Below, piece by piece: positions 53,221-63,389 of a DNA stretch of 64,000 bases. Source of the DNA: Coix lacryma-jobi var. lacryma-jobi (Eukaryota > Streptophyta > Magnoliopsida > Poales > Poaceae); the NCBI GenBank assembly GCA_009763385.1, contig CM019824.1, positions 109,386,660-109,450,659 of the forward strand. Direction: 5' to 3'. Numbering within the stretch: the first letter of the stretch is position 1; every line of letters starts with the position of its first letter. The notes under the pieces are model-generated. The model saw nothing but the letters and a program-made list of their open reading frames with translations. It was not told the origin of the DNA and searched no databases. The position numbers and the translations under genes are program-made.

Positions 53221-54828
53221 TGAAAGACTGGACTGCCTCTGAAAAGATCAACTGACACTGAAATCCCCTGACAACTAGTTGACAAGAAGCCTAACTGAAA
53301 GATACTCCCCCTGACACGGACAGCCAACTGACACTGACACTCGCGAGGCTTGGCCTCGATCCTTACCCGCGGGCTTGGCCCTGGGTTGTTTGTCACTGCC
53401 CAACTGTCAAACTAGCCACTGACAATGACTCGCTGCATAGAATAGATAGGAGATATATAAGAACATATATTCTAGAGACGAGAAAGCCCTATGAAAGCAA
53501 ATCCTAGAGGAGAAGATGGGAAAGGCTTCGCTACCTGACGATCCGACAAAACGACCCAAGCACGAGGTAAGACACTGACGTTCCGGCCCCACGTATCACA
53601 CCGAGGGGAGCTGCAGACGATTTGGGCGAAGAACGGGGTTAAAACATGGTGGAACGGCTATTGGGGCATTTCATCGAGCACCTTATAGACAGGAATGGTG
53701 GAGAAGGGTCGGGTGCTCACTGGGTGGTTTACCGGTCGGGAAAGGGTCACCGGTGCGCGAGGGAGAAGCTCTGGCGGACTTCGACGGGCACGAAGACGAC
53801 CTCCGGCGAGGTACGATGAAGCTCTGGCGAGGAGCGATGAAGCGCCGGCGAGAGGCTCGGTCGGACTGGCGCGCGCGGCTGCGGGTTGCGCGCGGCGGGG
53901 CGGTTGCCGCGGCAGAGCAAGATGGCGCGGCGGAGCTGCGGCGGCCGGCGTGGGTGGGCGCGGCGGTGAGGTAGCTAGGGCTAGGGGAGCTCGGGCGGCG
54001 GCGTGCTCGGGGCTGGGGTGCGGCGAGGACGAAGAAGTGAATATGACACGTGGGGCCACAACTTCAGAGAAAAGAACTTACTGCGCCGCTCAAAGGGGCA
54101 TCGGACGCGCCGCTGTAAATACATCGGACGCTCCGATGCCCGTCCAGAGAGCTCCAAAAATGGCCAAAATGCATCAGACGTGTCCTTTGCCTTGTCATCG
54201 GACGCTGGGCAGCGTCCGATGGGGCACAGGACGCTCCGTTGGAGACACAACGGACGCTGATAGGTCACTGTTTCAGCCGGGGCTGCCTACAGTGCAAGCA
54301 TCGGACGTTGGGGCCAGCGTCCGATGCAGTGTCTGATGCTGCATTGAGGGCAATTTCAAAGATCTCTGTTGCAGCTCCCTCTCCCAACCAAGTTCCAACT
54401 CAAATAAGAAGCAAATAAACACCAGTTGGAACCTAGTATGAGCATCCTCGCATGAACCCTCAATTTTATAAATATTTTGCCATAGGCTATGTATCATTTT
54501 TAGGTAAAATAGGCGATAAATCCCGAGGAGACAACATGTGGCCACCAAAACTAGGGGACTCAACCATTAGGAGCTTCAAATGCTCCCCCTAGCGGTGGAC
54601 GAACACAGCGGTTGCTCAAAGCTTAACCGAAAAGAAACGACAAGGCAACACACATGCATATGCAATACAATGCGGAATTTGAATCTAGGTTGCTTGTCAA
54701 GTTTGCTCATGGGTAAGCTGCTTCACACGCTTTTTACGGCGGTTATCTTAACCACGTCTGACAAGCCTATGTGCATAGCATAAGTTAAACATGACATATG
54801 ATACAATGACATGCAAAGACAACCCCTT
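53221..54828 (-). mobile_element. SIRE-like spacer between RNase H and env-like frame
   Basis: No supported gene. Minus-strand order: CCACCGCTAGGGGGAGCAT (about 54575-54593), AT-rich stretch, a dyad cluster (54090-54340), a GC-rich segment (53720-54040), then sequence leading into the env-like frame. GC-rich frames on both strands here are composition artefacts. Confidence 0.45.
54090..54340 (-). repeat. Second CATCGGACGC dyad cluster
   Basis: Includes a perfect 12-bp inverted repeat CATCGGACGCTG / CAGCGTCCGATG split by GG (about 54198-54223) and GCATCGGACG(T)TGG / CCAGCGTCCGATGC (about 54298-54327). The same motif family as in the LTR at 42210-42580. Confidence 0.65.
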
Positions 54829-56269
54829 TCACCTTTTGACAAAGTTACTTAGATCAAGCACATTAAGCTCACTTCGCAATCTACAAAGGGTGTTCTCATC
54901 TAGGGGTTTTGTGAAGATATCCGCCAATTGATCTTCGGTTCTAACTCCCTCTAAGGATATGTCTTTCTTTGAAACATGGTCTCTAAGAAAGTGATGGCGA
55001 ATATCAATGTGCTTTGTGCGAGAGTGTTGAACCAGGTTGTTAGCAAGCTTTACCGCGCTCTCATTGTCACACAACAAGGGTACCCTTTCTAGAACTACAC
55101 CATAGTCTAAAAGGGTTTGTTTCATATAAAGGATTTATGCACAACAAGAACCCGCGGCTATGTATTCCGCCTCGGCGGTAGACAAGGCCACACTATTTTG
55201 CTTCTTTGAACTCCAAGAAACTAGTGATCTCCCAAGCAAATGGCACCCTCCGGATGTGCTCTTTCTATCTACTTTGCAACCCGCATAATCCGAATTGGAA
55301 TACCCAATGAGTTGGAAGTTAGCTCCTTTGGGATACCAAGTCCAATGCTTGTGGTGTGCTTTAGGTACCTAAGGATTCTCTTCACAGCTATGAGATGTGA
55401 TTCCCTAGGATCGACTTGAAAGCGAGCACACATGCACACAATAAACATGATGTCGGGCCTAGATGCGGTCAAATATAACAAGCTACCAATCATAGAACCA
55501 TAGAGAGTTTGATCAACCGGGTTACATCCCACATCTAGGTTGAGATGTCCATTTGTTGGCATTGGAGTCTTGATAGGCTTGCAATCATCCATGTTGAAGC
55601 GCTTGAGGAGGTCTTTTGTGTACTTCTCTTGTGGTATAAAAGTCCCCTCCTTCAATTGCTTGACTTGGAAGCCTAGGAAGAAAGTGAGCTCGCCAATCAT
55701 GGACATTTCAAACTCCTTCGACATCAAGTCACCAAATTCCTTGCAATAAGCTTCATTTGTTGACCCAAAGATGATATCATCAACGTAGACTTGACAAATG
55801 AAGATCTCTCTCCATCAAGCTTCTTGGTGAATAGCGTGGTGTTGACCTTCCCAATGATGAAGCCCTTCTCAATGAGGAAGTCTCAGAGGCGCTCGTACCA
55901 TGCTCTTGGGGCTTGCTTGAGCCCATACAGCGCCTTGGACAACCTATAAACATGATTAGGATATCTAGGGTCTTCAAACCCGGGAGGTTGATCAACATAG
56001 ACTAGTTCATTTATGAAGCCATTTAAAAATGCACTTTTCACATCCATTTGATATAATTTAATGTCATGATGTGATGCATATGCCAGAAGGATACAGATGG
56101 CTTCTAGTCTTGCAACCGGTGCAAAGGTCTCTCCAAAATCCAAGCCTTCTACTTGAGAGAACCGTTTTGCCACTAGCCTTGCCTTGTTTCTAACAACCTT
56201 GCCTTGATCATCTTGCTTGTTCCTAAACACCCATTTTGTTCCGGGCCGCTTTGCCAACGACTTCCCCAT
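54829..56269 (-). pseudogene. SIRE-like Copia reverse transcriptase and RNase H, truncated and frameshifted
   Basis: On the minus strand the first block (56269-55883) has TKWVFRNKQDD, ARLVAK, YQMDVKSAFLNG and YGLKQAPRAWYERL. The catalytic YVDD is at 55787-55776 but in a shifted frame. The next block (55727-55269) has GELTFFLGFQVKQ, LYGSMIGSLLYLTASRPDI and RILRYLKHT. RNase H (55125-54829) has LLCDNESAVKLANN, RTKHIDIRHHFLRD and ADIFTKPL. At least two frameshifts separate the blocks. Gag, protease, integrase and the 5' LTR are missing; the break is at 56270. Confidence 0.8.
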
Positions 56270-57600
56270 TAGGTAGGATTTTTTTAGCCCAAGCCTTTAT
56301 TTGTTGAGGGGAAATGAGTCCAATTTAAAGTTGTTTATGTTTATATTGGTCAATCATAAAATAGAAATAAGAAAAAAAAATTGATATTTTTTCTGTTCCT
56401 CTCTATTAACCTGGAAATTCTTCTCAGATACAAGGAAATGGTTCAGTTCTAGAGCCAAAGATTGTAGCTCTCAAACGAGCACTCGAAAAGATAACAATTA
56501 ATTATTTTCTATAGGTAGACAATGATAAAAATTAATATGTTATGACAAAAAAACAAATCATAAAATAATAACTTAATTGTACTAGGTAGTTGTACAAAAG
56601 TGTTGTCTAAAACCATCTTAAAATTCAGAAACCTGAAAATATAGAAAGGTGTTTACTAGATCATGTTTAACAAATTATAGATAAAAAACTATAAATATTT
56701 ATGACATCAAATAAATATTATTAGATTAATAAATATTATTAGATTAGTTATGAAATATATATTTGTAATAAATTAATTTAAAGTCATAAATATAAATTTT
56801 ATTCACTAAAAGCTTAGTCTAACATGAACAACTTTATCTAGTATAGAACTCATAGTTGTATGTTTTTATGAACAAAAGGACTATGTGAAGTTTTTCTAGG
56901 ATGGTGAGAGTATTTCAGTTTTCCCATAAACATTATTACTTTTTGATGGTTTGCGCGTTTCCCTGCAGGACGACACATTTAAAATCTTTTTTATTAATTC
57001 AATACAGAATAGCATATTATATAGAGACACTGATACAACTCAGACTATTAGGGATACAAGTTTAAAATATTTCGGGTCATTGGGTCGACCCAAAAAATTG
57101 ATCAAATGAACTAGGATGACATTTTTGTAGTTTCAGGAAAGTGAAAAAAATAAACTAGAATGACATTCAACCGTAAATAGTTAGCTGACCCAAAATACTC
57201 ATTGGCTACCCACTTGCATCCCTACGGACTATCCATGATGGATAAAAGTAAAACATGATGGGTCACATGGAAGGAAACATATTTTTATTTGGTTCAATCA
57301 AACTGGAGCCGTCATAACTAACACATAGTTGCTGCTAAAATCTGTCTTATTAAATTGACAGCATATCAGCGATGATCTGAAAGTGTTACAGTTAAAAGTT
57401 AAAACACTTTAATTAGCACATAAGTACAACTTCTACAACTAAATAGTTGACTTCCACAATCCACATAGTGCGACGATAGAGAGACATTTCAGTTAAACAC
57501 TAATCCATACTGTATATCAGTACTATTCGAAGAGCACACTGTAAAAAAAAATATAGGATAAAGCAATTTGATGTAAAAGTACATGTTTAGGTCGATTCAG
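56270..57600. other. AT-rich stretch, nothing recognised
   Basis: No frame of useful length, no LTR ends, primer site or clear terminal inverted repeats. It begins exactly where Copia homology stops. Low repeat density by eye makes it a candidate for older host DNA or a decayed unknown element. Confidence 0.4.
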
Positions 57601-57918
57601 GTCACACACCAATAGAGGCTAGATCGCCTACAGGCCGCACACGGCCTAGCACTCGGCGGAGGGAGATCCCAACGGTGAAGCCGACCAGCAAGTTGACGAA
57701 GCCGATCACATGCTCATTCTTCGCCTGATAAACCCACGAACGCCTCCCGGGAAGACCCGTCAGGGAGACGCACGGTGAGAGTGTTTCAGGATCGGCGAGG
57801 CCATCTAGAACGCTAACGAACCTCGTCGAGAGATACGTTGAACAGCAGAGGGTTGTAAGAGCTCGGGATAGAAGATAAAAGTAATAGATGTGTTTTTGAT
57901 GATTGGATAGATGAGATC
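57601..57918 (-). other. Unassigned transcript-like segment downstream of decayed gag
   Basis: GC-richer than its left neighbour. The minus-strand frame (57922-57602, 106 codons) has no recognised motif. It may be an LTR or body fragment of the element whose gag lies at 57919-60790. Confidence 0.3.
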
Positions 57919-58389
57919 TCAATCGGCCATGATCCTCTCATATATATTAAGAGAAGAAGAAATTGATTTAGCTTGTGTTGGCCAAACAAATTCAACAATA
58001 AAACAACTTGATGTTTCATCATCCATGCCATCTGATTGGCATTCAATATTATGCATATTAGGACTATGTGACTTTTGAGGTTCTCCAAAATTACTTCGGC
58101 TCTCAACTGCTAAAGCTTTCTGTAACAGTTGGTTCATAGAGAGAAACTGAAAGACCTCTAGCTTTTCTTTGATGTTAGAGCACAAGCCAACAAAAGCCAA
58201 ATCAGCAAGATCCTTTTCAGAAATTGACAAATTAAAACATCACTTTTTAACATCTCTGAATCTTTTAACAAAATCAAGAATTGACTCATCATGACCTTGT
58301 CTCACCAATATTAAATTAGTCAATTTAAGCTCACTGGTTCCATTATAATAATGCTCATGGAACTTTTCTTCTAATTATGCCCAAGAACC
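57919..58389 (-). pseudogene. Decayed Ty3-type gag, C-terminal part
   Basis: On the minus strand LEEKFHEHYYNG, then ELKLTNLILVRQ, a stop, then SISEKDLADLAFVGL and SMNQLLQKALAVESR. It continues the gag at 60429-60790 across the solo LTR inserted at GGTTC (minus strand). Several stops; no pol follows. Confidence 0.65.
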
Positions 58390-60423
58390 TGAAGGACCGA
58401 GAATGCTATACTAAGGCGACCAGAGGGGGGGTGAATGGAAGCCTAAAAATTTCTTTCGAAACTCTGGCCTCTATCCCACAAATCAACCCCAAATGCTTCG
58501 AACGCGAACGTGATGCCCACGACCGTCAGAAAGAGGGTGGATGATCCCTAGGATCACAGTGAGGCACCACCAAAGCAAGCAACCCAAAACTCACAAACTC
58601 CGAGTAGAGTTCTTCCCAAAAAACCTACTCCAGGAACGTAGATGGAGGGCTACGTCGGGAATCCTCTAAATACCTATACCAACGGGTGGCAAAGATACCT
58701 AGAGAGGTTCCTTAATGAACTCTAGGAGCAAACGAGAAGTCTGGAAACAAAGCAGAAAAGCCGGGAGATCGATTGCACTAAACTGTGCCTTGCTGCAGGA
58801 TCCCGGACTGTCCAGACTCCCAATACCGGACTGTTCGCGACTAGGCCGGACTGTCCGCGGGCTACTGGCATACTATCCGCCGATCAAATCTGAAAAACAA
58901 CAAGTCTACTGAAAACTCCTTGGACGTTCCTAGACTGTCAGCGCCTGTCAACGACGGACTGTCCGACGGTCACCCGAGGAGAAAGCACCAAGGCGCATAG
59001 CCACTGCTTAGGCTAGACCCCGACGCCCGGAATGTCCGCGCCCCTGGTGGTGGACTGTCCGCGGTTGTGCAGAGAGGGAAAAAAAATTTCGCCTCTCCTC
59101 CAAATCTCTCCAAATCCAATCCAAACCAAAATCCCTTGATCCCAAACTTGGAGAAGATGATCACTAGGTAGTTGGCAGACTAATCCTAAGAAATCATCCG
59201 CTCAAATCAACTCAAACTCCACGAAATCGAAGGGGTTGGTGCAAGAACGAAAAAGTCACCACGAAACTCAAATCGACCCGATCTACTTGTTCGTGAGGTT
59301 ATAGTTAAATTCCTTCGGTGTTAATGATCTCCTCATAGCAAAGAACAAGTTGATTCAAACGGATTTGAAAATGAGGCAATGTAGAAAGAGATCGAGCGAG
59401 GGGGAAAACATGGAGAAAAGATGAACACGAAGAACAACTCAAGAACGCGAATCACAACCACGAATTCCAGCCGAAAATCGTCCCCACGAGGAGACAACAG
59501 GATTACGATCCCGTTTCCTCACAATCTCCAAATACACAGAGGTATTGTGCCGCTCTGCGATCTCAGTAGCTACAACAAGGAATGGGAGGCAGGAAAACCT
59601 AGAATGAGAATAGCAAATGACTGAGATAGGTGGGGAGGTGGGTGTCTCCCTCTACTTATCCTAAACATTATTACCACTCTACCCCTAATGATACAGAGAG
59701 CGAACCAGCTAAATCCTAAGGCTATTCTAGACCAGCTCAAGGTAGATGTTGATCCGACGGCCACACCCACACAACTGGTAGCTTCGCCTTGACGCGACCT
59801 CACCGGATGCCGCCGCGTGCCGCCACTCGTCCACCGTCCGTTTTCCTGGACCTCCCACCGGTTTTGAGGCTGAAACCGGGAAACCTGTCCATCGGCTGAG
59901 TTTTGTGGCCCAAACTCAGAAACCCGCCAGCGCCTAGGTTTTGAGGCCCAAACTTGGAAACCATCCTCAGCCCGAGTTTTGAGGCCCAAACTCGGAAACC
60001 GGCAGCACCCAGGTTTTGAGGCCCAAATATAAAAACCGTCCACCTGGTGGTTTTTCTGGGGCTCTACCACCAAACCGATGTTGTAGAGGGATGCACCGCC
60101 TGCGCACCCCGTCCACCGACATGTGTCCTCAGGCGCACGACCCGAACTACATCGTGTCCTGCAAGTCTCTGCTCGTAGCTGTCCCAGCGTGTCAGCCACC
60201 ACGGCTGATCCTCTAGCCACCGGTCCGTCAGTCCAAACCTCATGTCCGTCCTTCACCGCTCCAGGTCCATCGGCAGGACACGTCTCTACTTGACCTTCAC
60301 CTTGCCTTTGATCACCGTCTCCATGTTCAACACCTGCACAACACAGGCCAAAGAACATGCGCATCAAACCCGTTGACAATCACTCATCATCACAAGACCC
60401 GGAATACACCCCATGTATCCACA
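58390..60423 (-). repeat. Solo LTR with perfect target duplication
   Basis: 2034 bp; minus-strand start TGTGGATACATGGGG at 60423 and end CGGTCCTTCA at 58390. The flanks are GAACC on both sides (58385-58389 and 60424-60428). It splits a gag reading frame that rejoins cleanly without it. It is the same family as the LTR at 35471. No internal region is present, so the body was lost by LTR-LTR recombination. Confidence 0.85.
59858..60071 (-). repeat. Array of six hairpin units with covarying arms
   Basis: Units at about 59858, 59896, 59934, 59972, 60009 and 60046, period 37-38 bp. Arms: CCGGTTT/AAACCGG, CTGAGTTT/AAACTCAG, CTAGGTTT/AAACTTGG, CCGAGTTT/AAACTCGG, one degenerate, and GGTGGT/ACCACC. 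Compensating changes occur within this array and against the array at 37079-37246. Confidence 0.75.
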
Positions 60424-60428
60424 GAACC

Positions 60429-60790
60429 AATAAAGCAAGACTGTAGTGAAGAATACAATGAAAAAGTACTACTAGTAAGAGATAACAAAAAATTATGATC
60501 CTCATATGTTCCTTGGTACTAGCTTCACCCAGCTGAGGAATAAACATGCTTATATGCTCCTTTGTAGTCTTATTATCTTCACCATTGAATTTATAAAAGT
60601 CAGGCACTTTCCAACTATTGGGAGCTTTCATATAGTCAAAATATGAAGGATATGACTTAGTATAACCCTCGGTTGCTTTAAAATGCACACCCAGACTTTT
60701 TTCTAAATCTTTATGCAAATTTTCTTTAAATCAGCCTAATGCTTCGTCCCATGGGGTTGGGTTGCCGATTTGTGAAGTGCTTGTATAAGC
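60429..60790 (-). pseudogene. Decayed Ty3-type gag, N-terminal part
   Basis: On the minus strand QIGNPTPWDEALG, a stop, HKDLEKSLGVHFKATEGY, then WKVPDFYKFNGEDNKTTKEH and FIPQLGEAS, typical of a plant Ty3 gag. A frameshift near 60450 precedes the solo LTR insertion. Confidence 0.65.
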
Positions 60791-60904
60791 ATTAGCCTGT
60801 TGACTCTTGAACAATGGTTTAGGAGGATTTGACAACACCGTATTACAAAAAAAAGAGACATGCGGTGTTGTTGAACTGCTATCAGCTCATGTAGTAGAAA
60901 CCTA

Positions 60905-60937
60905 TTGAAAGGTCCTAAATGGCTAGAGGGGGGTGTG
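60905..60937 (-). repeat. Short Copia LTR-end remnant
   Basis: TGAAAGGTCCTAAATGGCTA then GAGGGGGGTG resembles the LTR end at 41445 (TGAAAGGATCAAGATGCCCA then AGAGGGGGGTG) in the same orientation. It is cut by the LTR at 60938. Confidence 0.45.
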
Positions 60938-61562
60938 TGTTGGGGGAAGGAACCCTCGGCAGTGACATCGCGCAGGCAGAGTCTGGAAACGACCCTCGCG
61001 GTGCCCTGCGTTCCATCGAGGAAACCCTCGTCACTCTTTAAGTCCCTCGGGTCATTTACCTAACCCTCGGATACTTTTTCGACCTTCGAGTTATCTTACG
61101 GTTCTTGCAGGAAATAAGCGTGAAGAGAACAAGGAACAACTCTCGCGCATGCCGAGCACCTTCGCAAGGAGGGCTAAGCTCAATGGATGACAAGCGAACG
61201 CGGGCCTCGCGACTGGCAGAGCTGAGGGATTAACCTTCACGTTCCCGCGAAGGTGCACGCAAACCAGGTGGCGGCGGACGGGTAGAAAGTGAGCTAGGGT
61301 TTCCACTCTGCCCGTGTTAGTACGATTTTGCCCTTCCGCCAAGCGATGCTGAGGAATCTTTCTTGTACCCTAATGTAATTTGTCCAGTGTCCCTTGGTAT
61401 TCCATATAAATACCATAGGATGAACAGTGTAATGACATGACTTTTGGGAGATAGAAAAATACCTCCATTACTTAGCTTTCAGTACCCTCGCTTGTGTTTA
61501 CGACAGTTGGCTGCCCTCGCCATACCCCTGCATAGAGCTGAGGAAAGGCAGGTGCGAGTCCA
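60938..61562 (+). repeat. Probable 5' LTR of another retroelement (E5)
   Basis: Starts TGTTGGGGGAAGG, contains TATAAATA at 61405-61412, and ends at about 61562, seven bases before a primer-site-like sequence. The exact 3' end is uncertain. No second copy lies in the window. Confidence 0.55.
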
Positions 61563-61568
61563 ATAGTT

Positions 61569-61586
61569 TGGCGCCGTCCGTGGGGA
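61569..61586 (+). promoter_or_regulatory. Primer-site-like sequence of E5
   Basis: TGGCGCCGTCCGTGGGGA, a form common directly after LTRs of plant elements and related to the Athila type site. Confidence 0.6.
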
Positions 61587-61598
61587 CCGAAGTTCGTG

Positions 61599-61955
61599 AT
61601 GGCCGGAAACAGAAGAGCATCTTCAACCAGAGACCATCGCACAACGAGAGAGGCCGCGGTGACGGTTCAACCCGTGGAAGAAAATGTGGAACCCTCAGGG
61701 GAAGAAGAAGTTACTCCAGGGACAGAGGTCCCGGGCCCTCACACTCGGCCAGTATCACAGCCACACCCGCACACCTCCGGAGAAGGAGGAAGAGCAGATG
61801 AAGAGGAGTTGGGCCTTGAGGCCTTGGACAGGCTTCAAGCCGAATTGCAGGAAAAGAAAAGGCGCCTAGACCAGCTTGAAAGGCACAACCGGCTGCGCGC
61901 CATCAGACAAAAGGCGGATGAAGCAAGGGAACAGCTTCGCTGGATGGAGGAGTGA
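61599..61955 (+). CDS. Short coiled-coil protein, start of an E5 gag
   Basis: 118 codons from the ATG at 61599, 13 bases after the primer site. The N-terminal half is low-complexity and charged; the second half is a strong coiled coil (LEALDRLQAELQEKKRRLDQ...). It ends in TGA at 61953-61955. It may be a gag N-terminus truncated by the junction with the CRM-like sequence at about 61996. An AAG|GTATGT donor-like site at 61979-61981 could also carry it on by splicing. No known domain. Confidence 0.5.
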   Translation: MAGNRRASSTRDHRTTREAAVTVQPVEENVEPSGEEEVTPGTEVPGPHTRPVSQPHPHTSGEGGRADEEELGLEALDRLQAELQEKKRRLDQLERHNRLRAIRQKADEAREQLRWMEE

Positions 61956-61995
61956 CATTCCACATCACCACCACCATCAAGGTATGTATAATTGA

Positions 61996-63389
61996 GCTCC
62001 GGAAGATCCATATGCTAAGGTTAAATTTACTATACCTTCTTTTTCGGGATATTATGATGCTGAGAGATATCTTGATTGGGAGATGACAGTAGAGCATAAA
62101 TTTAGTGCCCACCAAGTACCTGAGCAACATAAAGTTAGACAAGCCACCAGTGAGTTTAAAGATTTTGCTTTTATTTGGTGGACCGGTTTAGTTGCAGATA
62201 ATTGCCAACCTAGAACTTGGGAAGAACTTAAGGTTGCTATGCGTGGTAGATTTGTTCCCCCATCTTATTATAGAGACCTGCATAAGAAATTGATGCGATT
62301 AGATCCAGGAGATAAATCTGTACAGGATTACTATGATGAGCTTCAAAAGGGTTTGTTGCGTTGTGCTATAGTGGAGGGACCCGATGATTCTATTGTTTGA
62401 TTTTATTCAGGTTTGAGACATGAAATTCGGGATATTGTTGATTATAAAGAATTTGATAATATCAACAAGTTGTTTAGTTTGCTTTGCATGCAGAAATAGA
62501 ATTGCAGGGACATGAGAATGCGATAAGCAAGCGAGTGGACGCTTCTGCCGCTGCAACAACATCTTCACCACCACCACCCACGACCACTCAAGAGTTTGGT
62601 AAAATTTTATTGCATGCTGAAATTATACATACTGCTAAACATAGAGTTGTTGATGAAAAGAAAGAATTAGATATTAAATCTGAAGATAAGAAAGTATCCA
62701 CATTGATTGGTTCTTTTATATTTTCTAATAACAACTCCAATATTTCTAACATTGATGATGATGTGCTGAATTTATCCACCACTCATGCTATAATAGAGCA
62801 ACATTTACTGGACACTAAATCTGATTTACCTTTGTCACAAAATAATTGTCCAACTAATCATTGTGATATAGAAAAGTTGGGTGATAGTGCTTTCAGTATA
62901 CCTGTGTCACATCTAGTGAATGTTTGACTCTATTGTTTTGGACCAAAATACATGTGCTGAAAATAAACATTTGTTTGCTATTGCCACTGAACAAGATGAA
63001 CTAGAATTATTATCTTCTTTAAATTCATTGGGTTATATTGAGATTTATACTCTGTGTGCTTTAAGTAATTTGAAGGAGAAAATTTTGTGCATTGAATTGC
63101 CATGGTTATCTAGATGTACATATCACTTTATTGGCAAGTATAATTATAAAGGAGAGTATATGGTGCACCGGGTTTATATTTGTTTAAATCTGAAATCTCC
63201 TTTTGATATGCAACAATATGATCAATTAGAGGGCTGCAATGGCTATAATCATGTCTTGTCAAGATCCCCAAGTTTTATTGTAAAACAACATGTTAGATTT
63301 CATGAAAAGGAGCAATATTGGCGCCTACCTACAACATGTCCTTTAACTAAGCTCAAACCGAGGACGGTTTGTTGTCAAGAAGGGGAGGA
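61996..63389 (+). pseudogene. E4: decayed CRM-like gag of the E3 type
   Basis: Homology to E2 and E3 Gag starts at 61996 (KVKFTIPSFSGYYDAERYLDWE, then FVPPSYYRDLHKKLMRL). TGA at 62398-62400 breaks it; the frame continues (FYSGLRHEIRDIVDYKEF), then shifts near 62490 and again near 62925. The last part (LELLSSLNSLGYIE, FIGKYNYKGEYMVHRVYIC, QYDQLEGC) matches residues 348-431 of the E3 protein. No pol. The 5' LTR is absent: the left boundary is a junction with E5. Confidence 0.75.

Noticed and set aside
53658..54336. Arg/Ala-rich frames of 130-213 codons on both strands
   Set aside because: Composition artefact within the SIRE-like spacer; no family resemblance and both strands open.
54829..56269. 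Copia RT/RNase H as an active gene
   Set aside because: At least two frameshifts, with no gag, protease, integrase or 5' LTR.
59858..60071. CRISPR-like look: 22-24 bp repeats with 14-16 bp spacers
   Set aside because: Plant nuclear context, spacers too short and similar, units are hairpins with covarying arms inside an LTR, and no cas genes.
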